Notes: generated by a model from the letters alone, not told the origin. A stretch of DNA of 32,712 bases from Paenibacillus sp. (GCA_031254035.1 JAIRVF010000084.1:1-32712), one strand, 5' to 3'. Numbered from the stretch's first letter, positions 23,772 to 31,680 are shown. A program made the numbers and translations.

Positions 23772-23825
23772 CTACTCTTTTCTACAATAAATTACGAACC
23801 AAAAAACGAGAGGGAGAGAAAAAAA

Positions 23826-25022
23826 GTGGAAAATTGTAATTGGAATTTCTTACAGCCATATACCTTTACCAAAGGGGTTACTCTAAAGAATAGGGTCGTC
23901 ATGGCACCAATGACAACCATGTCGAGTTTCTTCGACGGTTCGATAACAAGTGACGAGGTGAATTACTATGCGGAAAGAGCGGGAGGCCCGGGTATGATCA
24001 TCACCGGTGTCGCGTATATTGCCGAGGGTGGAAAGGGCTTTGAGGGCGAATTATCTATTGCCAAGGATACCGATATCAAGGGACTCGCCAAGATTGCCAG
24101 CGCTATTCATAAAAACGGCACAAAAGCAGTTATCCAAATCTTTCATGCCGGCCGCAAGACCAATTCAAAGATTCTTAGAGGTGTTCAACCGGTAAGTTCG
24201 AGTCCCGTCGCAGCGACCCATCCGGCGGATTCGGAAACGCCACGAGAATTAACTCATGAGGAGATAGAAGGCATTATCCAAGACTTCGGCAAGGCTGCTC
24301 TGCGGGCAATCAAGGCCGGGTTTGATGGGGTGGAACTACATGGGGCGAACACCTATCTTCTGCAACAGTTTGTTTCTCCGCATTCCAATCGACGGTCGGA
24401 TCAGTGGGGCGGCAGTTTCGAAAAGCGAGTTCGATTCCCGCTGGCGGTTATTCACGAAGTTGCATCCGTTATCGCCACCCACGCAAAAAAGCCATTTTTA
24501 CTTGGCTACCGTCTTTCTCCGGAGGAAATTGAAACACCAGGCATTCGTTTGGAAGATTCTTTGGCCTTTGCCCGGATGCTGGGAGATACCCTCATTGATT
24601 ACCTTCATTTCTCTCTGGCAAACTATAAACGGACATCCCTTCATGAAACCTCTGATCAAGAGCCGGTGCTTAACAAGTTCATTCAGGTTATGGCCAATAA
24701 AAAACCGATCATAGGCATAGGCTCAGTCGAACGTCCAGAAGACGCAGAAGCCGTTATTCATGCCGGTGCGGCTTTGGTCGCGATCGGGCGGCAATTGATC
24801 CGTGAGCCGAAATGGGTGCAAAAAATAGAAACGGGCGATCTGAACAGCATCCGCTACCGCCTCTCCCCATCCGAGTTGGATGAACTGCAAATCCCGCTGG
24901 CGATGCAAGCCTACCTTGAAGGGTCATTCAGGAAGCTCATGCATTTTACCACCGATGAACTGGAAGAATATAACTACCGGAATTCCCTTGCGCCGATGGA
25001 AGGCTTCGAGAAAAAGATGTAA
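23826..25022 (+). CDS. Old Yellow Enzyme-family NAD(P)H:flavin oxidoreductase
   Basis: The start is a GTG at 23826 with GAGGGAGAG upstream. The 398-residue TIM-barrel flavoprotein shows family motifs: NRVVMAPMTT near the N-terminus (FMN site), IQIFHAGRKT, VELHGANTYLLQQFVSPHSN with the substrate-binding HxxN pair, the RSDQWGGSFEKRVRFPL signature, and GIGSV...VAIGRQLIREP for the phosphate of FMN. Such enzymes reduce activated double bonds in enones, quinones or nitro compounds. The C-terminal 60 residues extend past the barrel as in the YqiG-like branch; there is no FeS/FAD domain. It is probably repressed by the divergent HxlR protein. A terminator lies at 25116-25147. Confidence 0.94.
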   Translation: MENCNWNFLQPYTFTKGVTLKNRVVMAPMTTMSSFFDGSITSDEVNYYAERAGGPGMIITGVAYIAEGGKGFEGELSIAKDTDIKGLAKIASAIHKNGTKAVIQIFHAGRKTNSKILRGVQPVSSSPVAATHPADSETPRELTHEEIEGIIQDFGKAALRAIKAGFDGVELHGANTYLLQQFVSPHSNRRSDQWGGSFEKRVRFPLAVIHEVASVIATHAKKPFLLGYRLSPEEIETPGIRLEDSLAFARMLGDTLIDYLHFSLANYKRTSLHETSDQEPVLNKFIQVMANKKPIIGIGSVERPEDAEAVIHAGAALVAIGRQLIREPKWVQKIETGDLNSIRYRLSPSELDELQIPLAMQAYLEGSFRKLMHFTTDELEEYNYRNSLAPMEGFEKKM

Positions 25023-25115
25023 GAATGTATGTCGAACGAACTTCAATATCTTATGCCATTTCCTGGTGAACATGAAGAATCAAAAGGTTTATTGAACCAA
25101 ACTGTACGTTGAGAA

Positions 25116-25147
25116 AAGGCAGCCTATCACAAAGAGTGGGCTGCCTT
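25116..25147 (+). terminator. Terminator of the OYE gene
   Basis: AAGGCAGCC pairs with GGGCTGCCTT (7 bp core GGCAGCC/GGCTGCC plus A-T extension) around a 14-base loop; the tail is modest (TTCAAAATTCTTT). Confidence 0.7.
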
Positions 25148-25256
25148 CAAAATTCTTTACAGATTAATATTTTTTCTGGTTGATAGCTTCATCAATAATG
25201 TCAAACATCATTAATTCTCGTTCTAGTTTTATTCAATTCAACGATACTTTCTTCAT

Positions 25257-25634
25257 TTACCCACCTGTGGATAGGTCTTTATCTTTATCCATGCTAAGCC
25301 GCTGCCGCTTCCATGATTGCCCCCACTTGTGCATTTCGTTAAGGACATGCCCGAACTGTCTGCCTTGCTCTGTCAAAGAATACTCCACCGTAACAGGAAA
25401 GGTAGGCCGGACTTGACGATCAATGATCCCATGCTCTAGATGTCTGAGAATGACGGTCAAAGACTAGGTGCTAATGTTGCCCAAATTTCGTCTTAAGCTA
25501 TTAAAGCGTTGAGGTCCGGCATGTAATTCTCCAATCACAAGTATGGATCGTTTCACGCCCAGAATCTCCAAAACCTCGCCAATCGTCGTGGTACATTCCA
25601 CATAAGCTTCTCCGTGCTCCGAATAATGATCCAT
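25257..25634 (-). pseudogene. HxlR-family regulator with a premature stop
   Basis: From an ATG at 25634 with AGGAGG upstream, the frame encodes an HxlR protein (CTTTIGEVLEILGVKRSILV, then GPQRFNSLRRNLGNIST). Codon 57 is TAG (25464-25466); the same frame then continues with SLTVILRHLEHGIIDRQVRP, VEYSLTEQGRQFGHVLNEMH and stops at 25257. A single C-to-T change in a CAG codon would account for it (HxlR proteins usually have Q or K-x-L at this place). The divergent partner, an MFS exporter, is also broken. Confidence 0.85.
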
Positions 25635-25645
25635 ATTTCCATCCT

Positions 25646-25664
25646 CCTACTAACAAATAGTAGG
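25646..25664. promoter_or_regulatory. YodB-like HxlR operator
   Basis: CCTACTA-ACAAA-TAGTAGG is a perfect 7-5-7 palindrome. Its complement contains TACTATTTGTTAGTA, one base from the YodB box of Bacillus subtilis as I remember it (TACTATTTGTAAGTA). It lies over the upstream region of the HxlR pseudogene, in the divergent interval. Confidence 0.6.
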
Positions 25665-25783
25665 TAAGTTCGGATTTCTGGATAATATCAATAAAAATCG
25701 CCTAATTTTGGAGTTAATTTAGATAAATTATAATTTACACATCGCCGGCGATCAACAAGTTAAATCGAATAAAGGAGACGTAT

Positions 25784-26347
25784 ATGTCACACCCAATAAA
25801 AGAAATCAGAGGACCGCTAATTGCGATCATCGTTGGAATGTTCAGGGTCCTGCTGAACATGACAGCAATGAATGTTGCGATTCCCAGCTTGGTCGATTCT
25901 TTTCATAGTTCCATTTCCGTTGTGCAATGGTCTACAACCGGGTATATTCTTGCAGAAGCCATTATCATTCCCGTGGCGGGTTGGTTATCCTTTCATCTTG
26001 GTCAAGCTACGCTGGAAGGAGCCGCTACTGGAGCTGAGTGTCTTCCGTTCCTATGCCTTCACAAGCGTAATCCTTCTTGTATGGATTACAGCGATAGCGT
26101 TTTACGGCTTATTGTTTTTGAACCCTGTGTTCCTTCAGAAAGTTCAGGGCTACAGTGCTTTTAGTACAGGGCTGCTAATGCTACCGCAAGTGATCGCGTG
26201 CATCATTTTCATACAGCTCGGCGGACGGTTGTACGACCGGTATCTCTGAATGCGCATTTGATGAAATCCGTGCCTCAAGATTTGGTTAATCGAGTAAGCT
26301 CGCTCACCAGCGCTACCCAGCAGGTAATGGGTTCATTTTTGATTTGA
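25784..26347 (+). pseudogene. DHA2-type MFS drug exporter, deleted and frameshifted
   Basis: The ATG at 25784 follows AAAGGAG. The first 75 residues match TM1-2 of EmrB/QacA-type exporters (MNVAIPSLVDSF, VVQWSTTGYILAEAIIIPVAGWL). Then a deletion and frame change lead to frame 3 (SVFRSYAFTSVILLVWITAI, PVFLQKVQGYSAFSTGLLML), corresponding to about TM8-10 of a 14-helix carrier. A second gap and shift leads to SLNAHLMKSVPQDLVNRVSS and TSATQQVMGSF, stopping at 26345-26347. So at least two internal deletions have removed most helices. It was divergent from an HxlR gene that is also broken. Confidence 0.85.
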
Positions 26348-26431
26348 ATCATGTTCTTGTAGGTGGTGGAGTCGAAGTCAAAATTATTTTATAATGATGA
26401 TGTAGAACAATGATTTCAGGGTGAAAAATTT

Positions 26432-26812
26432 ATGAAGAGCCAATTAAGGAATATTACCGTGAATAATCAGGCATTTGTTTATTGGTATTGGGGTGGGGAA
26501 ACTTTCACATTAAATATTTCTCCAAAGGAAAACAAAAATATCAAAATAACACTCATTTTTGAATCAAATCCACCAGATAAAGATCCTTTTACATTCTGGT
26601 CTTTTTACAAAATTACAGCACAAAAAAATAATTTAGAAACAACAATAGAACTGGGTAAGCCAAAACATATAGCTGAGATTATTTCATATCTAATGAAACA
26701 GAGAAAGGAATTTTTTACAAAGGGACAGCCTCATATTTTAAATAATGCATGGGATTTACTAATGGAAATGGGATATTCAAATTTTAATCCGGTTTGGGTT
26801 GGCGAATGGTAG
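26432..26812 (+). CDS. Hypothetical protein (126 residues)
   Basis: CAGGGTG lies eight bases before the ATG. The product is soluble, rich in aromatic residues and lysine (VYWYWGGETFTLNIS, FTFWSFYKITAQKNN, AWDLLMEMGYSNFNPVWVGEW), with alternating strands in the first 80 residues and a helix at about 80-115. No signal peptide or membrane helix. I do not recognise a family. Its base composition is markedly more AT-rich than that of the neighbouring OYE and MFS genes, which suggests separate acquisition. Confidence 0.65.
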   Translation: MKSQLRNITVNNQAFVYWYWGGETFTLNISPKENKNIKITLIFESNPPDKDPFTFWSFYKITAQKNNLETTIELGKPKHIAEIISYLMKQRKEFFTKGQPHILNNAWDLLMEMGYSNFNPVWVGEW

Positions 26813-26920
26813 TACATTGTCAGGAACGATGCTATCTAGAAATTTTTGATTTTCCTTACCACAGTTATCTAATCTTTAATTCAACTTATATAGATGGAAG
26901 TGCATAGATTCCTCCTGATC

Positions 26921-27058
26921 TCAACAATCTCTTTGAGGGTGATTCAAAATTTGTTCAATAAGCCCTTCTGGATTCGTGACCATGAACAAACGGACTGGTC
27001 GAGACTTGTGATCGAACTGAAAGGTCAAAATCGCAAAGAGCTCGCCGTTCCTTCTCAT
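26921..27058 (-). pseudogene. Possible gene fragment, unrecognised
   Basis: A 45-codon frame on the minus strand reads MRRNGELFAILTFQFDHKSR, then PVRLFMVTNPEGLIEQILNH, with protein-like composition but no ribosome site. The frame continues upstream to a TGA, and a second frame there (LVDPRAAIDHKMN) also looks protein-like, consistent with a frameshifted remnant. Confidence 0.3.
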
Positions 27059-27117
27059 TTGTTCATTTTGTGATCAATTGCTGCTCGCGGATCGACAAGC
27101 TAGTCAATGATATTAAT

Positions 27118-27147
27118 AAAATAGAGCGAGTTTCCTCGCCCTATTTT
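27118..27147. terminator. Bidirectional terminator
   Basis: AAATAGAGCGAG pairs with CTCGCCCTATTT (one mismatch) around TTTC, with TT following. It sits just past the stop of the small membrane protein on the minus strand and ends plus-strand reading from 26812. Confidence 0.7.
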
Positions 27148-27149
27148 TG

Positions 27150-27350
27150 CTATTCATTATCATTATTCCGATCATTTACTAAAAGAGAAGTGAACACCAA
27201 TGATAATAGACTCATTAAAAGTAAACTAATCAAAGAATATGGGTCTGGTATATTTAAAAGCTCATTGATGATATAAAGAATCTTAAACAGACCCCAGAAT
27301 ACTAGAATTGTTATAATCCATCTCTTTATGCGTTTTTTAATAAGACTCAC
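27150..27350 (-). CDS. Small membrane protein (66 residues)
   Basis: The start is a GTG at 27350. Two hydrophobic helices are visible (about residues 10-30, WIITILVFWGLFKILYII, and 38-57, LISLLLMSLLSLVFTSLLV), with a basic N-terminus and an acidic, Asn-rich tail (NDRNNDNE). The ribosome site is weak (AATAAG). A terminator follows directly. No family recognised; it could be a remnant, but the two-helix layout and terminator favour a real gene. Confidence 0.5.
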   Translation of the reverse strand: MSLIKKRIKRWIITILVFWGLFKILYIINELLNIPDPYSLISLLLMSLLSLVFTSLLVNDRNNDNE

Positions 27351-27494
27351 CTTATTTATTTAATTAATTAATTAAATATTTTCCAATACTCTCTGCCACT
27401 TCCCCGTTACCTTGGAAATTCTTGTATTATATTTCCTTAACTTTACAATAGTAAAAAAGTACCTTTATATCAATAACCCCTCCATTTTGCCCTT

Positions 27495-27540
27495 ATATCC
27501 CCAATTAACATAGGGAATTGGGGATATATTTTTATTTCTA
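27495..27540 (+). terminator. Perfect stem-loop with T-rich tail
   Basis: ATATCCCCAATT and AATTGGGGATAT form a 12-bp perfect stem with a nine-base loop, followed on the plus strand by ATTTTTATTT. It lies at the 3' side of the IS630 remnant and might also belong to that element's end. Confidence 0.6.
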
Positions 27541-27551
27541 TATAAGTTGAA

Positions 27552-27953
27552 CTAAACTTGTTCAGTAAGTTGGTCGCTTTCTAAGCGAAGACAAAGACGA
27601 TCAATAATCTTTTGAGCATCCCGAGAGACGGTATTCAAAAATGCGGTCACTTTGTCGCGAATCTCAGTTACGAAAAACACATTGTTAATGACATTGGATT
27701 TGAGCCATTTCCATAGTCCTTCGACCGAGTTCAACTCGGAACTGTATGGTGGTAAGAAAACCAACTCGAGTCGATCTAGGTGATCGTTCAAAAATGGTTG
27801 CAGCAACTTGGCGTGATGAATACGGGCATTATTCAGCACTATGACAATCTTTCCCTGAGGGTATGCTTCAACTACCATTTACAAAAAAGATAGAAACGTT
27901 TCCGCCTTGTATTGCTCCTCCACCTTACAAAGAATGTGGCCTGTGGCGTAATT
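27552..27953 (-). pseudogene. IS630-family transposase remnant
   Basis: The minus strand encodes the C-terminal half of an IS630 DDE transposase: VIVLNNARIHHAKLLQPFL, LELVFLPPYSSELNSVEGLW and KWLKSNVINN. The motif normally read VLDNA is VLNNA here, so the second catalytic Asp is Asn, and PYSPELNPVE is PYSSELNSVE, retaining the last acidic residue. Upstream in the same frame, past an in-frame TAA just before 27878 (probably from CAA), lies NYATGHILCKVEEQYKAETF. The N-terminus is lost at the 118-bp repeat boundary (27956). The copy is dead. Confidence 0.85.
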
Positions 27954-27955
27954 TT

Positions 27956-28073
27956 TAGTAGATACTAGGTAATACCGGCGTGGATTTGCATGAACACTGT
28001 AGGGTGTTTGATGTAGAAAATCAAACACCCCATACATCTTCTGCTATGTAACTCTGGTTTTCCTTCTGATACA
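27956..28073. repeat. 118-bp repeat, copy 2
   Basis: About 97% identical to 22511-22628, same orientation, with the 11-bp hairpin at 28002-28030. It separates the truncated IS630 remnant from the SMI1/KNR4 fragment region. Similarity to copy 1 ends at the same bases on both sides. Confidence 0.9.
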
Positions 28074-28130
28074 TTTCCTCAACAATTCATCCCGGATGAA
28101 ATGAAGTTATATATCTATCCACAATTCGCT

Positions 28131-28232
28131 TCAGGCTCCGCCCGAATCCAACATACCGTCTAAATACAACTGTCTATATAGTTTCGGGTATGTAAAATTG
28201 TACTTATGTTCAATTTGCTCTAATTCGTTCAT
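28131..28232 (-). pseudogene. SMI1/KNR4-family protein, N-terminal fragment
   Basis: GGGAGGG precedes an ATG at 28232. The 33-residue frame reads MNELEQIEHKYNFTYPKLYR, then QLYLDGMLD and stops. The pattern of a short helix followed by NFTYPKLYRQLYLDGML is the start of SMI1/KNR4 (Imm-type) proteins of 130-180 residues, many of which are immunity proteins of polymorphic toxins. The remainder is missing. Confidence 0.5.
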
Positions 28233-28438
28233 ACGACCCTCCCAAAACCACGCTATTTGCTATCAGTATAGTAAACGCGAACTTGTTATTAAATACCACA
28301 GAAAAACATTGTGCCGATTGGCATGGAAAGGAGTTAATCCTCTCCTAAAGTCTTGATTCTCCAGATTCTCCTTCTTATATTTATCAACCTTTGGTTCTTC
28401 TCCCCAAATGATCTTTTGTTCACCAGTCTCACTAATTC
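28233..28438. other. Intergenic region after the second kinase gene
   Basis: On the minus strand one frame just past the kinase stop reads ISETGEQKIIWGEEPKVDKY, then KKENLENQDFRRGL, protein-like but without a start codon; it may be another gene tail. Upstream elements for the SMI1 fragment are not clear. Confidence 0.3.
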
Positions 28439-29830
28439 TTAAAAAATGACCTTCACAATCGTTTTCTCGTTAGGCATTGATGAAAAAGATAACTCTGCAT
28501 GATGCTTCCTAGCAATCTGCGCACATAATGCGAGTCCCAATCCAGTCCCTCCTTCTTTTCTGCTTCTTGCCTTATCTACTCTATAAAATGCTTCTGTCAC
28601 CTGAAGGAGCTGCTTTTCTGTCATTCCCTTTCCGTTATCTTCGACTTCAATAATTTTCTTCTCTTGTTCAACATAAGCTCGCATCGTAATTTTACCTTCT
28701 GTGCCGCATGCATGTATTGCATTGTCTACTAAGTTCAAAACCATACTTTCTATTAAACCCTCATTTCCCTCTATCTCCTTCAACTCGTTATAATATACGA
28801 ACTCTATTCCTTTTTCTTTGAGCTTAATATCTTCGGTTTGATGAATTTTTGTAAACAACTGCTCCATATCAATTCGTACCATTTCTATTTCTTTTTCTTC
28901 CCGTATGATGGCCAGTTCCAATAAGCTTTCCGAAATATTTTTCAACCGTTTACTCTCGGATAAAATATAATCGGTTGCAGCATACTTATCTTCCTCACTT
29001 AAATGCGTCTTCTGCATATATTCAGCATATCCATAGATAGCAGTTAATGGAGTTCTTAATTCATGTGCCAAATCATCGATCAATCTCTGCTTTTCTCTCG
29101 CATGGTTCTCAAGCTCTTCCATCTGGAATTGAATTTTATCCGCCATCGTGTTAAAGCTTTGTACAACCTTTGCTATTTCTTCACCACCCCTAATCTCTAG
29201 CTTTTCTTTATATTCACCATTCGCAATCTGATTTGAAATAGTTGAAATTCTTTCAAGTGGTTCAAAAAGATATTCTAATAAAACATACAAGCATATACTT
29301 AAGACTCCTGAAAATAGGAACCCTGCAATAAATAATGAGTTATTCATCTTTTGCCACTCATTTACTGTATCTGTTATGTCTGCATAATAGACTAATGCAT
29401 ATTGGGCATACGGCTCTGGTAAGTACCCAGATATTTGCATGTATTTACTTCCATTTAGTGTCACAACCGTTATCTCTGTTATATCTTTTTCTTCATGCAC
29501 TTCTTTATCACTAGATGTTACTTCTATAGGTAAACTGGAGTATATCCTCGCTTTATCTTTATAAATCTGTAAATAAATTCTTTGAACTTCATATTGCATC
29601 GTATACGAATCATAAGAACGAGCAATAGCAGTATCTGTTTCATAACCTTTATTTTTCATAGCCACGATGTCTTTCGTCATACTATTCACTATAAAATTAT
29701 ACTCTCTTAGATAGCTCCCCTTCAGGCCTGAGAGATTATGGTTTGTATTCACAATACTAAATATCATAATCCCAACATTAATAATCAATAGAAATAATAC
29801 CAGTGTCCATATGTAGGTTTTATTTTTCAT
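28439..29830 (-). CDS. Sensor histidine kinase of the second two-component system
   Basis: The 463-residue protein has TM1 (about 8-27), an extracellular domain of about 135 residues, TM2 (about 165-186), HAMP (about 188-240), HisKA with H256 in DLAHELRTPLTA, and HATPase_c with N-box LVDNAIHAC, G1 EDNGKGM, F-box EAFYRVDKARS and G2 GGTGLGLALC. All boxes are intact. It follows the regulator gene with a gap of one base, so the two are co-translated. The signal is unknown; the divergent secreted protein may be either the target or part of the sensing. Confidence 0.94.
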   Translation of the reverse strand: MKNKTYIWTLVLFLLIINVGIMIFSIVNTNHNLSGLKGSYLREYNFIVNSMTKDIVAMKNKGYETDTAIARSYDSYTMQYEVQRIYLQIYKDKARIYSSLPIEVTSSDKEVHEEKDITEITVVTLNGSKYMQISGYLPEPYAQYALVYYADITDTVNEWQKMNNSLFIAGFLFSGVLSICLYVLLEYLFEPLERISTISNQIANGEYKEKLEIRGGEEIAKVVQSFNTMADKIQFQMEELENHAREKQRLIDDLAHELRTPLTAIYGYAEYMQKTHLSEEDKYAATDYILSESKRLKNISESLLELAIIREEKEIEMVRIDMEQLFTKIHQTEDIKLKEKGIEFVYYNELKEIEGNEGLIESMVLNLVDNAIHACGTEGKITMRAYVEQEKKIIEVEDNGKGMTEKQLLQVTEAFYRVDKARSRKEGGTGLGLALCAQIARKHHAELSFSSMPNEKTIVKVIF

Positions 29831-29831
29831 C

Positions 29832-30479
29832 CTACACCTCTAGCCGATAACCTAACTTATACACGGTTACAATTCTATTCTCCAACCCCAACTTTTTTCT
29901 TAGCTTCTGAATATGAACATCTACCGTCCTTGTTTCTCCCATATATTCAAATCCCCATACCAACTCTAAAATCTTCTCTCTTGATAAAGCAATATTTCTA
30001 TTTTTTATAAGTACCTCTAATAGCTCAAATTCCTTAGGTGTACATTCAACTGCGTTATCCTTCAAAAAAAGCCTTCTACTATGCAATTCAACCCTGACAT
30101 CATCTATTGTAAATGTATCTTCATCCTTCTTGGTTCGTCTTAATATCGCTTCTACTCTTGCCAAAAGCTCTAACATTTCAAAAGGTTTCGTCAGGTAATC
30201 ATCTGCACCCATGACAAGCCCCTTTACCCGATCCTCTACGCTTCTTCTGGCCGTTAAAAGAATGGTAGGAATACCTCCTACTTGTTCCAATACCTCAAAC
30301 CCATCCATTTCAGGTAACATAATGTCTAATATAATTAAATCAAAACTTTTACTGTTGATTATTTCTACAGCGGTCTCACCATCCAAAGCCAATTCGCAGG
30401 TATGCCCTACCAAGCTTAGGTTTCTTCTTATTAATTCATTAATTGCCTTTTCATCTTCTACTACTAGGATATCTGCCAC
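29832..30479 (-). CDS. OmpR-family response regulator of the second two-component system
   Basis: The start is a GTG at 30479 with GGGGTGA upstream. The 215-residue protein has receiver residues E8/D9, D52 (IILDIMLPEMDG), T77 (LLTARR) and K98 (LTKPF), followed by a winged helix with recognition region TRTVDVHIQKLRKKLG and terminal hairpin VYKLGYRLEV. A direct repeat of 9-mers 22-42 bases upstream suggests self-binding. It is divergent from the secreted protein gene at 30684. Confidence 0.94.
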   Translation of the reverse strand: MADILVVEDEKAINELIRRNLSLVGHTCELALDGETAVEIINSKSFDLIILDIMLPEMDGFEVLEQVGGIPTILLTARRSVEDRVKGLVMGADDYLTKPFEMLELLARVEAILRRTKKDEDTFTIDDVRVELHSRRLFLKDNAVECTPKEFELLEVLIKNRNIALSREKILELVWGFEYMGETRTVDVHIQKLRKKLGLENRIVTVYKLGYRLEV

Positions 30480-30501
30480 GTTTTCACCCCATTGTATTGA
30501 A

Positions 30502-30521
30502 CCACTAGATTACCACTAGAT
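30502..30521. promoter_or_regulatory. Direct repeat, candidate OmpR-type operator
   Basis: CCACTAGAT occurs twice (30502-30510 and 30513-30521), an 11-base period, one helical turn as used by OmpR-class dimers. It lies directly upstream of the regulator gene and within the divergent interval. Confidence 0.55.
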
Positions 30522-30599
30522 GTATTATTCTCTTTAAAATACACCTTATTATCTCGCGTGAATACTCAAATACTGATACTATTCGTTTTTTTACAACTC

Positions 30600-30605
30600 T
30601 ATAAT
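30600..30605 (+). promoter_or_regulatory. Candidate -10 box for the secreted PepSY-like gene
   Basis: TATAAT lies 78 bases upstream of the ATG at 30684. The -35 zone (TACTAT) is poor and overlaps three ATACT motifs at about 30562-30580, fitting activation by a regulator. Confidence 0.45.
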
Positions 30606-30683
30606 AACTTTATGATACAACCTATATATCCTTTTATTATTCTTCTATTGTCGTCAAATACAAATAACAAGGAGGACAATAAA

Positions 30684-31484
30684 ATGTCTCGAAAATCATT
30701 ACATTCAAGAAATGTCGTAAAAAACGGTTTTAAAGGTTTTAAACTCATTGCCTTCATAGGTGTCTCTTCCCTAGTGCTAACTCAAGTCGCAGTTGCTAGC
30801 GAACTAGGAACTACAGACAAGATTCCTACTACTTACAATACCTCTGGACCTTCCTACTTAATGAATGAACAGCAGATACCTGTTGGCTATGTAAAAGCTA
30901 ATTATAAGGCTATCTATTCCCCTCATACTCTAAGTAAAGCACCTAGTTCCACAGATTTATCTTTACAAGAAGCTGCTGAAATCGCTGCTAAAGAAATGTT
31001 TAAGTTTTTTGGCGAAAAACTTGATAATCAAACGCTTGAAATGTCTTATTCCCCTGAAACTAGTCAACATCGTTCTCAGTGGTGGGCTCAGGTAGGCATT
31101 ACATCCTCCTATCGTTTGTTAGTTGAGATCGATGGAGGTACAGGTGAACTCATTCGCATCAAATGCACGGGTGGCCCTAACATAGATATTGAGATTGATA
31201 CACCCTCAACCGATAAACTGATATCTGAACGTCTCGATACGGGAATTAAAGAATTTACTCTTGATGACGCATATGCAAAAGTCGAAAATTTTATCACCAA
31301 AAAAGGCTATATCGCTGAACCTATCAAATCCATTACCTATCAGTATATATCTGCTGATGCATACGCAGTAATTTCACACACCTTTGATGTCACAACTGCT
31401 TCTAATAAACATTATCGTGTTGCACTGTCTCAGGATCTTACTCAACTCAGAGACTATACCGTTCTAAAGACGGAAAATAAATAA
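30684..31484 (+). CDS. Secreted PepSY/YcdB-like domain protein
   Basis: The ATG at 30684 is chosen because AAGGAGG lies ten bases upstream; an open frame to 30558 precedes it without such a site. The 266-residue product has a basic N-terminus and a hydrophobic core (about 20-38, FKLIAFIGVSSLVLTQVAVA) with an Ala-x-Ala-type cleavage site. The mature part has two related segments: about 75-155 (LSLQEAAEIAAKEMFKFFGE followed by YRLLVEIDGGTGELIRIK) and about 180-262. Each looks like a helix plus antiparallel strands ending in a Y-x-V-x-I-D-x-x-T-G-E turn, as in PepSY or YcdB/YcdC proteins, which can inhibit peptidases. The divergent two-component system probably controls it. Exact function unknown. 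Confidence 0.8.
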   Translation: MSRKSLHSRNVVKNGFKGFKLIAFIGVSSLVLTQVAVASELGTTDKIPTTYNTSGPSYLMNEQQIPVGYVKANYKAIYSPHTLSKAPSSTDLSLQEAAEIAAKEMFKFFGEKLDNQTLEMSYSPETSQHRSQWWAQVGITSSYRLLVEIDGGTGELIRIKCTGGPNIDIEIDTPSTDKLISERLDTGIKEFTLDDAYAKVENFITKKGYIAEPIKSITYQYISADAYAVISHTFDVTTASNKHYRVALSQDLTQLRDYTVLKTENK

Positions 31485-31486
31485 AA

Positions 31487-31620
31487 ATGAGAACCGTGGC
31501 ATGGGATAAAGAGTGGTTGATCCATTTGGGGATGAATGATGGCTAACCTCTCACGTAGAGAATGTTAGCCTAGAAGAGGTCCAATCCATTTTAACGAAAG
31601 TGAGAAATAACTGTAACTAA
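31487..31620 (+). pseudogene. SinI-like anti-repressor fragment, frameshifted
   Basis: An ATG at 31487 (no ribosome site) gives MRTVAWDKEWLIHLGMNDG and stops. The next frame contains ENVSLEEVQSILTKVRNNC to a stop at about 31620. Joined, D-K-E-W-L...N-V-S-L-E-E-V-Q-S-I-L resembles the SinI dimerisation motif (D-x-E-W-x-x-L-M...I-S-x-E-E-I-x-x-Y-L). The break lies in a stem (31541-31570). The call is tentative. Confidence 0.4.
31541..31570 (+). repeat. Stem-loop GGCTAAC/GTTAGCC
   Basis: Seven-base arms with an inner CTCT/AGAG pairing. No T-tract follows; it lies at the frame break of the SinI-like fragment. Confidence 0.4.
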
Positions 31621-31636
31621 CAATAGGGCCACGTAC

Positions 31637-31680
31637 AATAGGCTGACATCGGCAAATATTGATGTCAGCCTATTTTGATT
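31637..31680 (+). terminator. Strong intrinsic terminator
   Basis: AATAGGCTGACATC pairs perfectly with GATGTCAGCCTATT (14 bp) around a ten-base loop, followed by TTGATT. It serves the secreted-protein transcript and possibly readthrough from the small membrane gene on the other side. Confidence 0.85.
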
